In this document: piece by piece, positions 49,542-57,949 of the stretch
How positions within the stretch are numbered: position 1 is the stretch's first letter
How the letters are laid out: every line of letters begins with the position of its first letter
Source: Microbacterium oxydans
GTDB taxonomy: Bacteria > Actinomycetota > Actinomycetes > Actinomycetales > Microbacteriaceae
Reading direction: 5' to 3'
Assembly: GCF_000956405.1 (NCBI RefSeq)
Contig: NZ_JYIV01000027.1
Location: forward strand, 248,001-312,000
DNA length: 64,000 nucleotides
The notes under the pieces: generated by a model
What the model was told of the DNA's origin: nothing
What the model saw: the letters and a program-made list of their open reading frames with translations, nothing else
Databases searched by the model: none
Program-made: the position numbers and the translations under genes

Positions 49542-49840
49542 GCGATGGCTCCGTTGCGGCGATAGGACGCGGGCACGTCGAGGTCGAAGATCACGACATC
49601 GTAGGGCTGCGTCTCCTTGATCTGACCGAGGTCTTCGGTGCGCACCAGTGCCCAGGGCTGTCGCTCTCCCGCGAGCTGCAGCAGCCGGTCCAGGGCTGTG
49701 TAGGCGAGCAATGCACGCCGCCCGTCCTTCAGCTCCCGGATCTCGACGAGCTGCTCCTCGGGCGTCGACGTGACGCTCAGGGGCAGGTACAGCACGGGCG
49801 GGACCATCGGCGCTGCGGCCGGCATGGGTTCGAAGGTCAT
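49538..49840 (-). CDS. SAV_915-type small protein
   Basis: A 100-residue cytosolic protein. The beta-alpha text (VLYLPLSVTSTPEEQLVEIR, RRALLAYTALDRLLQLAGER, YDVVIFDLDVPASYRRNG) resembles SseB/SAV_915-like proteins found beside actinobacterial type VII genes. Its role is unknown, possibly a chaperone or adaptor. ATG at 49840 is well supported by GAGGAGAGACC upstream; a longer frame to 49933 lies inside eccC and is rejected. It starts 19 bp after the eccC stop. Confidence 0.75.
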   Translation of the reverse strand: MTFEPMPAAAPMVPPVLYLPLSVTSTPEEQLVEIRELKDGRRALLAYTALDRLLQLAGERQPWALVRTEDLGQIKETQPYDVVIFDLDVPASYRRNGAIA

Positions 49841-49859
49841 CTCGGTCTCTCCTCGGTGG

Positions 49860-52800
49860 TCACTCGTAACTCGGCGGCACCCACAGCAGCTGCGCGGAGA
49901 CCAGCCCTCGATCGCGGCTGACGATCTGCGCACGGCCGGGGATCGCGGGGACGGCCTTGACCTTGCCGATGAGCTGGCCCTCCTCGGGGCTGCCCGAGAG
50001 CAGGATGCCGGTGGTGCCGAGGTCAGTCATGCGCTGGATGATCGGGTCGTACGCGGCACGGCTCGCCCCACCCGTGCGACGCGTGAGGATCACGTGGAGC
50101 CCGAGGTCGGCGGCCTGGGCGAGCAGCGGCGCGAGCACGGCGACGGGGTTGCCCTGCGAGGTCGCCACGAGGTCGTAGTCGTCGATGAGGACGAAGCCTT
50201 CCGCCCCCTTCCACCACGACCGGCTGCGGAGCTGGTCGGGTGTGACATCGGCACCGGGGATACGGCTCTGGAAGAACTGCGCCAGCTCGCTCATCCCGCC
50301 CTCTGTCATCTCGTGAGAGGTGAGGTAGGCACCGAGGTACTCCTGCGGGATCTCGCCCAGCAGCGCACGGCGGTAGTCGACCACGAAGATCTTGGCCTCG
50401 GTCGGCCCGTACAGGCGCGTGATCTCGTGCACGACACCGCGGAGCATGGACGACTTGCCGGAGTCCGCGTCGCCGTACAGGTACAGCAGCGGCTCGGCGA
50501 GCGGATCGATCGAGAACGGGGCGAGGTTCGCCTCGTCGATGCCGAGCAGGATCTCGCGTGGCTCGGAGCCATCGGACGAGCCCGCGGCGGCGACGGCGCA
50601 CAGGTCGGCGTGACTGATGCGCGAGGGCAGCAGGCGCAGCTTGGGGCCTGCGGGTCCGTGCCATGCCCCGGCGACGCGGGCGACCAGGTCGTCGATGCCG
50701 TCGGCGAGCGAGGAGGCATCATCGACGCCGTCCACCCGCGGCAGCGCGGTGAGCATCTGCAGTCCTCGGTCGTTCAGGCCTCGGCCCGGGATCGCCGTGA
50801 CGTTCTCTGCCGCCTTGCGGTTGACCTCGGAGTCGGTCGGATCGCCGAGCCGCAGCTCGATGCGCGTGCCGATGAGGTCCTTGATGTTGGCGCGGATCTC
50901 CATCCACCGTGCCGCGGTGATCACCACGTGCACGCCATAGGTCAGACCGCGCGCGGCGATCGCCTGGATCTGCGGCTCGAGCATCTCGAACTCGGCCCGG
51001 AGCGTGCCCCAGCCGTCGACCATGAGGAAGATGTCGCCGTAGCCGTCGTCGGCCAGCCCCTGCGCGCGGCGCTGACGATACGCGTCGATCGAGTCGATGC
51101 CGTGCTGCCGGAAGTACACCTCGCGGGCGTTGAGGAGGCTCGTGACCTCGGCGACCGTACGCCGGACCACGTCGGGCTCCGACCGTGTCGCGACGCCGCT
51201 GACATGCGTGAATTTCTGGAGGCCCGTGAAGCTGCCGCCACCGAAGTCGATGACGAAGAACTGCACCTCCTGCGGGGTGTGTGTGAGTGCCAGCGCCACC
51301 ATGGTGGTGCGCGCGAGGGTGCTCTTGCCGCTGAGAGGTGCCCCGACGATCGCCATGTGTCCGGCGGCGCCGCCGAGCGAGACGGCGAGGTTCTCGCGAC
51401 GCTGCTCCAGGGGCACGTCGACGATCCCGAGCGGAACCGTGAGCGCTCCGGCACCGCGCCAGCGCGGGGAGACGAGCCCGAGCGAGGGGTCTTCGACCAG
51501 ATCACCGAAGAGCTGATCGAGCGTGGCCGGGGTCTCGAGCGGCGGCAGCCACACCTGGTGCGCGGCAGGTCCGCGTCCGCTCATCGCCTCGACGGCGATC
51601 TCGAAGGTGTTCCGCTTCTCCTCGGGCTCTGCGTCGACGACGGCCTCCGGCTCGTCGACCGGTGCCTCGGCGCGCCAGACCGGTGCGGCGGTGAAGAGCT
51701 CGACCGCGGTCGATCCGGAGCTCTGGCCGGACCCCGACGCGGCACGACGGCGGCGACGGGGCGGCGGGCCGGACACGTAGGCGGCACGGAACTGCGTCAT
51801 CGTCTCGGTGTCGGACTTCAGGATGCCGGCGCCCGGCTGGGTGGGCAGGTGGTAGGCGTCGGGAACGCCGAGGACGGTGCGCGACTCTGCTGCGGAGAAC
51901 GTACGCAGACCGATGCGGTAGGACAGGTGGGTGTCGAGTCCGCGCAGCTTGCCCTCTTCCAGGCGCTGCGACGACAGCAGCAGATGCACCTGAAGCGAAC
52001 GACCGAGGCGACCGATGTTGACGAACGTGTCCACGAACTCGGGCTTGGCCGACAGCAGCTCGGAGAACTCGTCCGCGACGATGAGCAGGGCGGGAAGAGG
52101 AGCCAGGTCGGTGCGTCCGCCGCGGCGTGCCTTCTCGTAGTCGGCGACGTTGGCGAAGGGGCCGGTCGCGCGCAGCAGCTCCTGGCGGCGGACCATCTCA
52201 CCCTGCAGTGCGTCCTGCATGCGGTCGACGAGGGAGATCTCCTCCCCGAGGTTCGTGATGATCGCTGAGACGTGGGGCATGTCGGCCATGCCGGCGAACG
52301 TCGCACCACCCTTGAAGTCGACGAGCACGAAGTTGAGCTGCTCGGGAGAGTGGGTCATCGCAAGCGCGAGCACGAGCGTGCGGAGCACCTCCGACTTGCC
52401 CGATCCGGTCGCACCGATGATGAGACCGTGCGGCCCCATGCCCTGCTGGGCCGATTCCTTGATGTCGAGGATGAGCGGGCTGCCGTCTTCCGTCTGCCCG
52501 ATGGGCACCCGCAGACGGTCGCGTTCGAGTCGCGGTGCCCAGGCCGCGTCGAGGTCGAGGTCTCGCACGTCGGGGAGGCCGAGCAGCTCGACGAGTTCGG
52601 CCTGATCGGTCGCGCTCTTCTTCTTGGTGATCGTCGTGCCGCCCGAGTACAGCGCGATGAGTCGCCGTGCTGTGGCTTCAGCCTCGACGATGCTGATCGC
52701 GTCGGCCTCGAAGGGACGAGCGGGCACCTGCAGGCTCACGAGCTCGGCGCGCGCACCCTTGCCACCCGCTTCGAAGGCGATGCGGAGCGCGTTCGGGTCG

Positions 52801-53834
52801 TCGAGGTCGCCCCAGCGCGCGGGAAGGTCGATCACGGTGACGCCCTGAACACCGTCGCCGCTGACGAGCATGTCGTTGAAAGAAGTGGTCGCGCCGTCGG
52901 TGACGATCACGATGTGCGGCACCTTGGCGCCCGAGCCGTCACGCGCGAACCGCGCCCGCTCCCGCACCTCTGTCGGCAGCATGTCCTCGAGCTCCGACAG
53001 CTGCGAGCCGATCATGCGGGCGGCGCCGAGTCCGTCCCTCACCGTGCGCGAGTGCGTGTGCGGCAGCCACTTGGCCCACTCCCACTGGGGAAGGACGGCG
53101 GCGTCGGCGGCGATGACGATCTGGACCGTATCAGGGTCGTGCATCGTGGCCACATGCAGCAGCATCGCGCGCGCGAGCGCGCGGGTCTCGTCTTCATCGC
53201 CGGTGATCTCGACGCGGGCGTAATCGCGCAACGTCACGCCGAGCGCGAGGTTCTTCTGGATCTCGTGCGTCAGCATGAACCGGTGCGCGGCAGATGCGGC
53301 AACCGGGTCGAGCTGGGCGAGGGGCGGGAGCTCGGGCGCTTCGAGCGAGATGCACAGCTGCTGGTCGTTCGTGCCGACGCGCACCGAGAGGAAGTCGGGG
53401 TCGTTGACGCCGCGCTCCCACACGCGGGTGCGCTCCTCGGCGATGTACGGGAGGGTCTCGGGCGCGGGGAGGTGCCAGTTCGCGGCACGTCGCTGCTGCC
53501 GCGCAGCGACGCGCACGGTCTGTCGCAGTTCGGTCAGGTATGCCAGGTACTCGCGACGGGCGCTGAGCGTCGCCGCCTGACGCTGCGAACGCTGACGCCA
53601 GCCGTTGACCGCGACGAACCCCAGCGACGAGAGCAGGAACATGCCGCCGGTGAGCAGACCGGTGACCGACTGGTTCGACATCGTGACCATGACGATCGCG
53701 CCGACGCTGCCGAGCATGGGCAGCAGCGAGCCGAGGATTCCCATACCGCCGTCGTTGGGCTGCAGCTCCGGCGGCGCCTGGACGGGGAGCTTCCCGGAGG
53801 GGACACGGGGCGGGGCGAGACGGGGTCCTGTCAT
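49860..53834 (-). CDS. eccC: Type VII secretion ATPase EccC (fused three-ATPase FtsK/SpoIIIE protein)
   Basis: A 1324-residue motor of the ESX secretion channel. Two N-terminal transmembrane helices (LGSLLPMLGSVGAIVMVTMS; SVTGLLTGGMFLLSSLGFVA) are followed by a DUF-type region and three ATPase domains. Their P-loops are GATGSGKSEV (near residue 470), GAPLSGKSTLART (near 831) and YGDADSGKSSMLRG (near 1121). Walker B-like stretches are LLIVADEFSEL, IFLMVDGWGTL and GFVLIDDYDLV. It recognises C-terminal signals of WXG100 substrates and drives secretion. EccCa and EccCb are fused, as in many non-mycobacterial actinobacteria. ATG at 53834 overlaps the FHA gene stop by 4 bp. Confidence 0.97.
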   Translation of the reverse strand: MTGPRLAPPRVPSGKLPVQAPPELQPNDGGMGILGSLLPMLGSVGAIVMVTMSNQSVTGLLTGGMFLLSSLGFVAVNGWRQRSQRQAATLSARREYLAYLTELRQTVRVAARQQRRAANWHLPAPETLPYIAEERTRVWERGVNDPDFLSVRVGTNDQQLCISLEAPELPPLAQLDPVAASAAHRFMLTHEIQKNLALGVTLRDYARVEITGDEDETRALARAMLLHVATMHDPDTVQIVIAADAAVLPQWEWAKWLPHTHSRTVRDGLGAARMIGSQLSELEDMLPTEVRERARFARDGSGAKVPHIVIVTDGATTSFNDMLVSGDGVQGVTVIDLPARWGDLDDPNALRIAFEAGGKGARAELVSLQVPARPFEADAISIVEAEATARRLIALYSGGTTITKKKSATDQAELVELLGLPDVRDLDLDAAWAPRLERDRLRVPIGQTEDGSPLILDIKESAQQGMGPHGLIIGATGSGKSEVLRTLVLALAMTHSPEQLNFVLVDFKGGATFAGMADMPHVSAIITNLGEEISLVDRMQDALQGEMVRRQELLRATGPFANVADYEKARRGGRTDLAPLPALLIVADEFSELLSAKPEFVDTFVNIGRLGRSLQVHLLLSSQRLEEGKLRGLDTHLSYRIGLRTFSAAESRTVLGVPDAYHLPTQPGAGILKSDTETMTQFRAAYVSGPPPRRRRRAASGSGQSSGSTAVELFTAAPVWRAEAPVDEPEAVVDAEPEEKRNTFEIAVEAMSGRGPAAHQVWLPPLETPATLDQLFGDLVEDPSLGLVSPRWRGAGALTVPLGIVDVPLEQRRENLAVSLGGAAGHMAIVGAPLSGKSTLARTTMVALALTHTPQEVQFFVIDFGGGSFTGLQKFTHVSGVATRSEPDVVRRTVAEVTSLLNAREVYFRQHGIDSIDAYRQRRAQGLADDGYGDIFLMVDGWGTLRAEFEMLEPQIQAIAARGLTYGVHVVITAARWMEIRANIKDLIGTRIELRLGDPTDSEVNRKAAENVTAIPGRGLNDRGLQMLTALPRVDGVDDASSLADGIDDLVARVAGAWHGPAGPKLRLLPSRISHADLCAVAAAGSSDGSEPREILLGIDEANLAPFSIDPLAEPLLYLYGDADSGKSSMLRGVVHEITRLYGPTEAKIFVVDYRRALLGEIPQEYLGAYLTSHEMTEGGMSELAQFFQSRIPGADVTPDQLRSRSWWKGAEGFVLIDDYDLVATSQGNPVAVLAPLLAQAADLGLHVILTRRTGGASRAAYDPIIQRMTDLGTTGILLSGSPEEGQLIGKVKAVPAIPGRAQIVSRDRGLVSAQLLWVPPSYE

Positions 53835-55081
53835 GCTCTCTCTCCGGCGCTGCTGTCGGTGCCCAGCAGGAGGCTGATGGTGAAGCTGCGGTTTCCGATG
53901 CGCACGCGGTCGGCGTCGTCGAGGAGCACGCGCTCCCCCGCGACGAGTTCGGTCGTCTGACCGTCATCGGCGCGGATGTCGGAGCCGTTGGTCGAGCCGA
54001 AGTCGGTGACCCAGGTGCGACCGCGCGAGTGCTCGATGCGCAGATGCGTCTTCGAGACCGACGCGTCGGGGTCGGTGACGATGATGAGCCGGTCGTCGTG
54101 CGCACTCGCGACCGGCGCGCGTCCGAGGTTCGCGGCGAGCGGCAGGGCGAGCTGCACGCGCTGGCCGGTGTCGAAGATCAGAAGAAGCGCGCCGGTCTCG
54201 GATGCGGGGGCTGCGGATTCCGGGCCGGCCTGCGGCGCGGGCGTCGGTGCGACGGTGAACAGCGGCTTCTCCGTGCCCGGTGCCGTCGGTTCCGGTGTGG
54301 CGGTTCGATGCGATGCAGCACGGGCATCGGTGGGCTCGGAGTCTTCGTCGACCACCGCGGAATGCGCGCCCAGCGGCACGACCTGGGGCGGAGCCAGCGG
54401 CTCGACGGCATCGACGACCGGTGCCTGCGACGACGGCGCGACGGCGGCACGAGCGGGGACCGAGACGACGACCGTGCCGGCGACACGATCGGCCCACGAT
54501 TGCCGCCGCCCGCTGCGGTCCCACGCACCGGAGGCGACGATGACCCAGCTCCCCACCGCGACCAGGAAGCCTGCGCCGGTGATGATGCCGCGCACGAACT
54601 GGCGACCGACACCCGGCGAGTACGGCCGATCGGCGCGGGCGCTGCGAAGACGCAGCACGGCGTTGCCGAGGGTGATCCCGGTTCGCGCCTCGAGCACCCA
54701 GAGGAAGAGCGCGAGTTCGAAGACGGCGAGCCCGGCGAGCAGAAGGCTCTGCGAGAACACGAGGACGATGGCCGCGGCGAGGACGACCGCTGCGGCATCG
54801 AGCGTGAAGGCGGCGATGCGCAGCCCGGTTCCCGCGGGAGAACCGGCGAATGCCGGCCCGAGGCCGTCTGCCGGCTGTCGCACGGCCGTGCGCCGGGATT
54901 CCATCCTGTTCGGCGCCGGCGGAGTCGGCGCCTGTCGCAGCGGTGCCCCGTCGACGCCGGGAGGCGCCGCGATCAGAGCAGGGGGCAGAGCCGGGATCTC
55001 TCCCGGCTGGCCCGCTCCGGGTTGCATCGGAGGGATCGGGCCACTGCCCGGCCAGGGCTGTGGTGCGCCGTTCCCGCTCAT
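53831..55081 (-). CDS. RDD-FHA domain membrane protein of the type VII locus
   Basis: A 416-residue protein. A Pro-rich N-terminus (IPPMQPGAGQPGEIPALPPA) precedes an RDD membrane domain with three to four spans (residues about 90-215; LDAAAVVLAAAIVLVFSQS, ITLGNAVLRLRSARADRPYS). After an Ala/Pro linker the C-terminal FHA domain (about 315-405) shows LGRAPVASAHDD, SKTHLRIEHSRG and DFGSTNGSD, the phosphothreonine-binding signature. It may link Ser/Thr phosphorylation to ESX assembly (inference). ATG at 55081 overlaps the EccD-like stop (ATGA) and its own stop overlaps eccC. Confidence 0.87.
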   Translation of the reverse strand: MSGNGAPQPWPGSGPIPPMQPGAGQPGEIPALPPALIAAPPGVDGAPLRQAPTPPAPNRMESRRTAVRQPADGLGPAFAGSPAGTGLRIAAFTLDAAAVVLAAAIVLVFSQSLLLAGLAVFELALFLWVLEARTGITLGNAVLRLRSARADRPYSPGVGRQFVRGIITGAGFLVAVGSWVIVASGAWDRSGRRQSWADRVAGTVVVSVPARAAVAPSSQAPVVDAVEPLAPPQVVPLGAHSAVVDEDSEPTDARAASHRTATPEPTAPGTEKPLFTVAPTPAPQAGPESAAPASETGALLLIFDTGQRVQLALPLAANLGRAPVASAHDDRLIIVTDPDASVSKTHLRIEHSRGRTWVTDFGSTNGSDIRADDGQTTELVAGERVLLDDADRVRIGNRSFTISLLLGTDSSAGERA

Positions 55082-56442
55082 CCGGCCATCATTCCACGAA
55101 GGAGCGACAGGGCATTCGCGTAGAGCAGGGCGGAGGGCAGCGCCAGGGCGACCGCGAGCCACTCGAACGCGTCGCCGAACCTCGACCAGATGAGCGAACG
55201 CGCGCCGCGCGAGACGGGGATGACGATGGCCACGGCCACGAGCCCCACAGCGAACAGCACGGCGGCTCCGAGCACCTGGAAGCCCGCACCGAGGGCAGTG
55301 GCGGCGTGGATGCCGGCGACCAGGAAGACGACCGCGGCAGCCGCACGCGGGAACCAGCGCAGGATGCGGGATGTGGTGTGCCGTGGCGTGAGCAGCAGAG
55401 CGAGTCCCAGGCAGCAGAGGAGAGCGATGCCGCCGATGATCACGAGAGTGTCGTCCGGCCACGGACGCAGGAAAGCGATCGGCGCCATCAGCGCGCTGAC
55501 GACGCTCAGCACAGCGGTCCCGGCGATGAGTCGCGCGGACGAATCGTCGACCACCGCCGTGATGCGCTCCGGACGCAGCAGTCCGACCGACTCGGGGATG
55601 GCTCCGCGCACGGTCCACCGGCTGGTCATGAAGTGCTTGTAGTCGATGAAGTAGCCCTCGGGAAGGTTGACGAGGCTGCTCGGAAGGGCTCGCAGGCCCA
55701 GGGGGATGAGCCCGAGCGAGATCGCGGCCGCTTCCGCCTGCCCCCAGCGCAGCAGCAGGGCGAGTCCCCATACGGCGGCGAGGGCGACGAGCAGCACGGT
55801 CGCTGTTCCGGCCGCGGCGCGCATCGGCCGAGCCCTGGCCGTGACGGCGATGATCGCAGTGGTCGTGCCCGCCGCGAGGAAACCGGCGGCGGTCGACAGA
55901 TGCGCACTCGCTTCGAGAGCGGCCGGGATCAGGAGCGCGCCGGCTGCGAACGAGAGGAGCACCGGGGCGAGCACGCCGAGGATGCCACGCACCCCCGCCG
56001 CAGAGTCGCGACGTGCCCACGCGACGGCACCGCTGACCGCGCCGACCGCCACGAGAAGGGCGATCAGGAGTCGGAGCAGCGGATCGCCCGCGCCCTGCGC
56101 GAAGACGGCGACGAGCAGCAGTCCGGAGACCGCCAGCATCCACCATCGTGCGCCGTGGTCGGCGCGTGTGGGGCCGGTCGCGGTTTCTGCAGGGCGAGCC
56201 TGCGGGGCCAGCGCCGTGCGATCGATCAGCGCGTAGAGTCCGCCGTCGACGAGGTCTTCGCACTCGGTGTCGCCGGGGATCTCGAAGCCGCCGGGGCCGA
56301 TGGTGACGAAGCGATCAGCCGTCGAGAGCCCGCTCAGGATCAGCGCGTCTTCGAGCGTCTCGTCGAGAGGGAGGGAGAGGTCGATGCGGCGATCCTCGCT
56401 CTGGAGCACGATCCGACGCCGCTCTACGATCTCGACTGACAC
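55078..56442 (-). CDS. EccD-like type VII membrane protein (ubiquitin-like domain plus about 11 TM)
   Basis: A 454-residue protein. The first 80 residues form a YukD/ubiquitin-like domain (RRRIVLQSEDRRIDLSLPLD, TLEDALILSGLSTADRFV). About 11 hydrophobic spans follow (for example MLAVSGLLLVAVFAQGAGDP, AAGFLAAGTTTAIIAVTARA). This is the EccD architecture and size. A second EccD-type gene sits at 63241 on the other strand, so the locus encodes two EccD paralogues. It lies directly upstream of the FHA and EccC genes, with 4-bp overlap. Annotated as EccD-like rather than EccD because of this duplication. Confidence 0.8.
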   Translation of the reverse strand: MSVEIVERRRIVLQSEDRRIDLSLPLDETLEDALILSGLSTADRFVTIGPGGFEIPGDTECEDLVDGGLYALIDRTALAPQARPAETATGPTRADHGARWWMLAVSGLLLVAVFAQGAGDPLLRLLIALLVAVGAVSGAVAWARRDSAAGVRGILGVLAPVLLSFAAGALLIPAALEASAHLSTAAGFLAAGTTTAIIAVTARARPMRAAAGTATVLLVALAAVWGLALLLRWGQAEAAAISLGLIPLGLRALPSSLVNLPEGYFIDYKHFMTSRWTVRGAIPESVGLLRPERITAVVDDSSARLIAGTAVLSVVSALMAPIAFLRPWPDDTLVIIGGIALLCCLGLALLLTPRHTTSRILRWFPRAAAAVVFLVAGIHAATALGAGFQVLGAAVLFAVGLVAVAIVIPVSRGARSLIWSRFGDAFEWLAVALALPSALLYANALSLLRGMMAG

Positions 56443-56493
56443 ACCTGCACCCTATCCACTGTGCGCGACTCTCGCCGCGGGGTGTTCCCCACG

Positions 56494-57342
56494 CTATCCA
56501 CACTCGATCAGCGCGCTGAGCGTACCGGTTCCTGGCTGCGCCGCATCGGGCGAAAGCGTTCCCCCGGTCCGGCCCTCCCAGAACTGCACATCACCGCGGA
56601 TTCCCTTCAGCCAGTATGAGCCGTTGCTTTCAGCCACGACATCTGCGCCATCCGCGCGGAACTCGGTCGTCCCTGCGTCGTCGGACACGGTCATTCGCAC
56701 CCGCCCCGAGTCGTCGAAGGAAAGGGTGCCAGGGTACGGTTCGACGCCAGTCGCGGTGACGCCGTCCGCGCACGATACAGCGGTCGGCACGAAGACCGAG
56801 GTATGGACGACGCCGCCAGCCGTGAATCGCACGCTCACGCCCTCCGCGGGCGGCGTTCCAGAGGCTCCCTGGTCGGGAGTCGGCAGAACGACCGGTCCCT
56901 CGCAGGCGACCGTTCCCGACAATCTCGCGGGGTATCGTTCGGCGTCATCAGCTGTGACGTTCACATCGTCACCAGGCGCCCATCCCTCGACGAGGGAAAC
57001 TTCGCCGTCGGACTCCCCGATGCTGAGCACGGTGCCCGACGCGCTCAGGTCGAGATCCGTGCCTTCGAAGAGCACCAGTCCCTCATCGCTTCCGGCGCCG
57101 ACCGATCCCCGGCGGTCACTGTCGAGCCGGATCGAGAAGCGTCCCTGCGGATCGTTCGAGATCGCGAGTCCGTGCGCACTCCCCGCGTCACAGGTGACCT
57201 GATCAGGGCTGAGAGTCAGAGTGCGCTCCTCGCCGCCCGCCTCATACGTGACGATGAGTTCCGTCGCAGCGCTGGAAGCGCACGCAGTGAGCGTCAGCGC
57301 CACAGACACCAGAGCCAAGGTGAGCGCCGTCGCCCGCCGCAT
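56494..57342 (-). CDS. Secreted lipoprotein of unknown function in the type VII operon
   Basis: A 282-residue lipoprotein with signal ALTLALVSVALTLTACASS (lipobox LTAC, Cys near residue 21). The mature part has two similar beta-rich halves (LIVTYEAGGEERTLTLSPDQ with VTCDAG; VSVRFTAGGVVHTSVFVPTA with VSCADG), suggesting an internal duplication with paired cysteines. The ATG at 57342 overlaps the stop of the WXG100-like gene (TGATG); ATG at 57354 is an alternative. It is coupled to the putative effector module and could be an extracytoplasmic partner or immunity lipoprotein (inference). Confidence 0.75.
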   Translation of the reverse strand: MRRATALTLALVSVALTLTACASSAATELIVTYEAGGEERTLTLSPDQVTCDAGSAHGLAISNDPQGRFSIRLDSDRRGSVGAGSDEGLVLFEGTDLDLSASGTVLSIGESDGEVSLVEGWAPGDDVNVTADDAERYPARLSGTVACEGPVVLPTPDQGASGTPPAEGVSVRFTAGGVVHTSVFVPTAVSCADGVTATGVEPYPGTLSFDDSGRVRMTVSDDAGTTEFRADGADVVAESNGSYWLKGIRGDVQFWEGRTGGTLSPDAAQPGTGTLSALIECG

Positions 57343-57629
57343 CACCGGTGCCATGCGCCAGCTCGGCGGCGATCGAACTCGTCCACCCGTTCGACCGCCT
57401 GACCCGCGACGCGGCTCGCCTCACGTCCGATGAGTCGCAGCCGTTCCACCGATGCGGTCCAGTCGCGCACTGCGACGGACATCGCTTCGCGTGCCTCACC
57501 GTCCCACCGCGATTCGAGCACGGCGGTCTCTTCCTGGAGCGCCTGGAGGAGACGAGCGATCTCGTCGATCCCCCCGACGACGCCCACGAGCGCGCCCCTG
57601 GCCATCGAGGTCTTCAGCCCGATCGTCAC
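57342..57629 (-). CDS. WXG100-like protein
   Basis: A 95-residue helical hairpin protein. The first helix (GGIDEIARLLQALQEETAVL) leads to the turn SRWDGEAREAM (W-x-G), then a second helix (ASVERLRLIGREASRVAGQA). Typical ESAT-6/WXG100 size and layout. It is probably secreted with, or chaperones, the effector two genes upstream. Its start overlaps the preceding stop (ATGA) and its stop overlaps the lipoprotein start. Confidence 0.82.
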   Translation of the reverse strand: MTIGLKTSMARGALVGVVGGIDEIARLLQALQEETAVLESRWDGEAREAMSVAVRDWTASVERLRLIGREASRVAGQAVERVDEFDRRRAGAWHR

Positions 57630-57949
57630 TGCTTCTCCTCGTTCATCTCCAACAACGCCCGCAACCCCTCCGGCATCACCGCGGGAGGAGCGGGAAGCAC
57701 TCCGGCGCAGAGCAGCGTCGAAAGCGGAGCGCGTCCGTCCAGTATGTCCTCCAGAGCAGCGCGGAGGTGCGGGTCATCGCTGGCGGCACGCACTTCGCGC
57801 ATCTGCTTCGTCAGTTGCAGAAGCACCGGTGCGCTGGCAGCGACCGTCGGGAGCGCGAACGGTGCCCGCTCCCCTCCCACACGCCCTGCAAACGCCGCGA
57901 TCGGGTCGAGTGGCTCCGCGGCGTCGTCTGCTGCACCGTCAACCCTCAT
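57626..57949 (-). CDS. Small hypothetical protein of the effector module
   Basis: A 107-residue acidic, helical protein (APVLLQLTKQMREVRAASDD, PHLRAALEDILDGRAPLSTL) without signal, membrane segment or recognised domain. ATG at 57949 overlaps the effector stop by 4 bp, and its stop overlaps the WXG100-like start by 4 bp. The size and position between effector and WXG100-like partner suggest a targeting or chaperone role (inference). Confidence 0.72.
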   Translation of the reverse strand: MRVDGAADDAAEPLDPIAAFAGRVGGERAPFALPTVAASAPVLLQLTKQMREVRAASDDPHLRAALEDILDGRAPLSTLLCAGVLPAPPAVMPEGLRALLEMNEEKQ

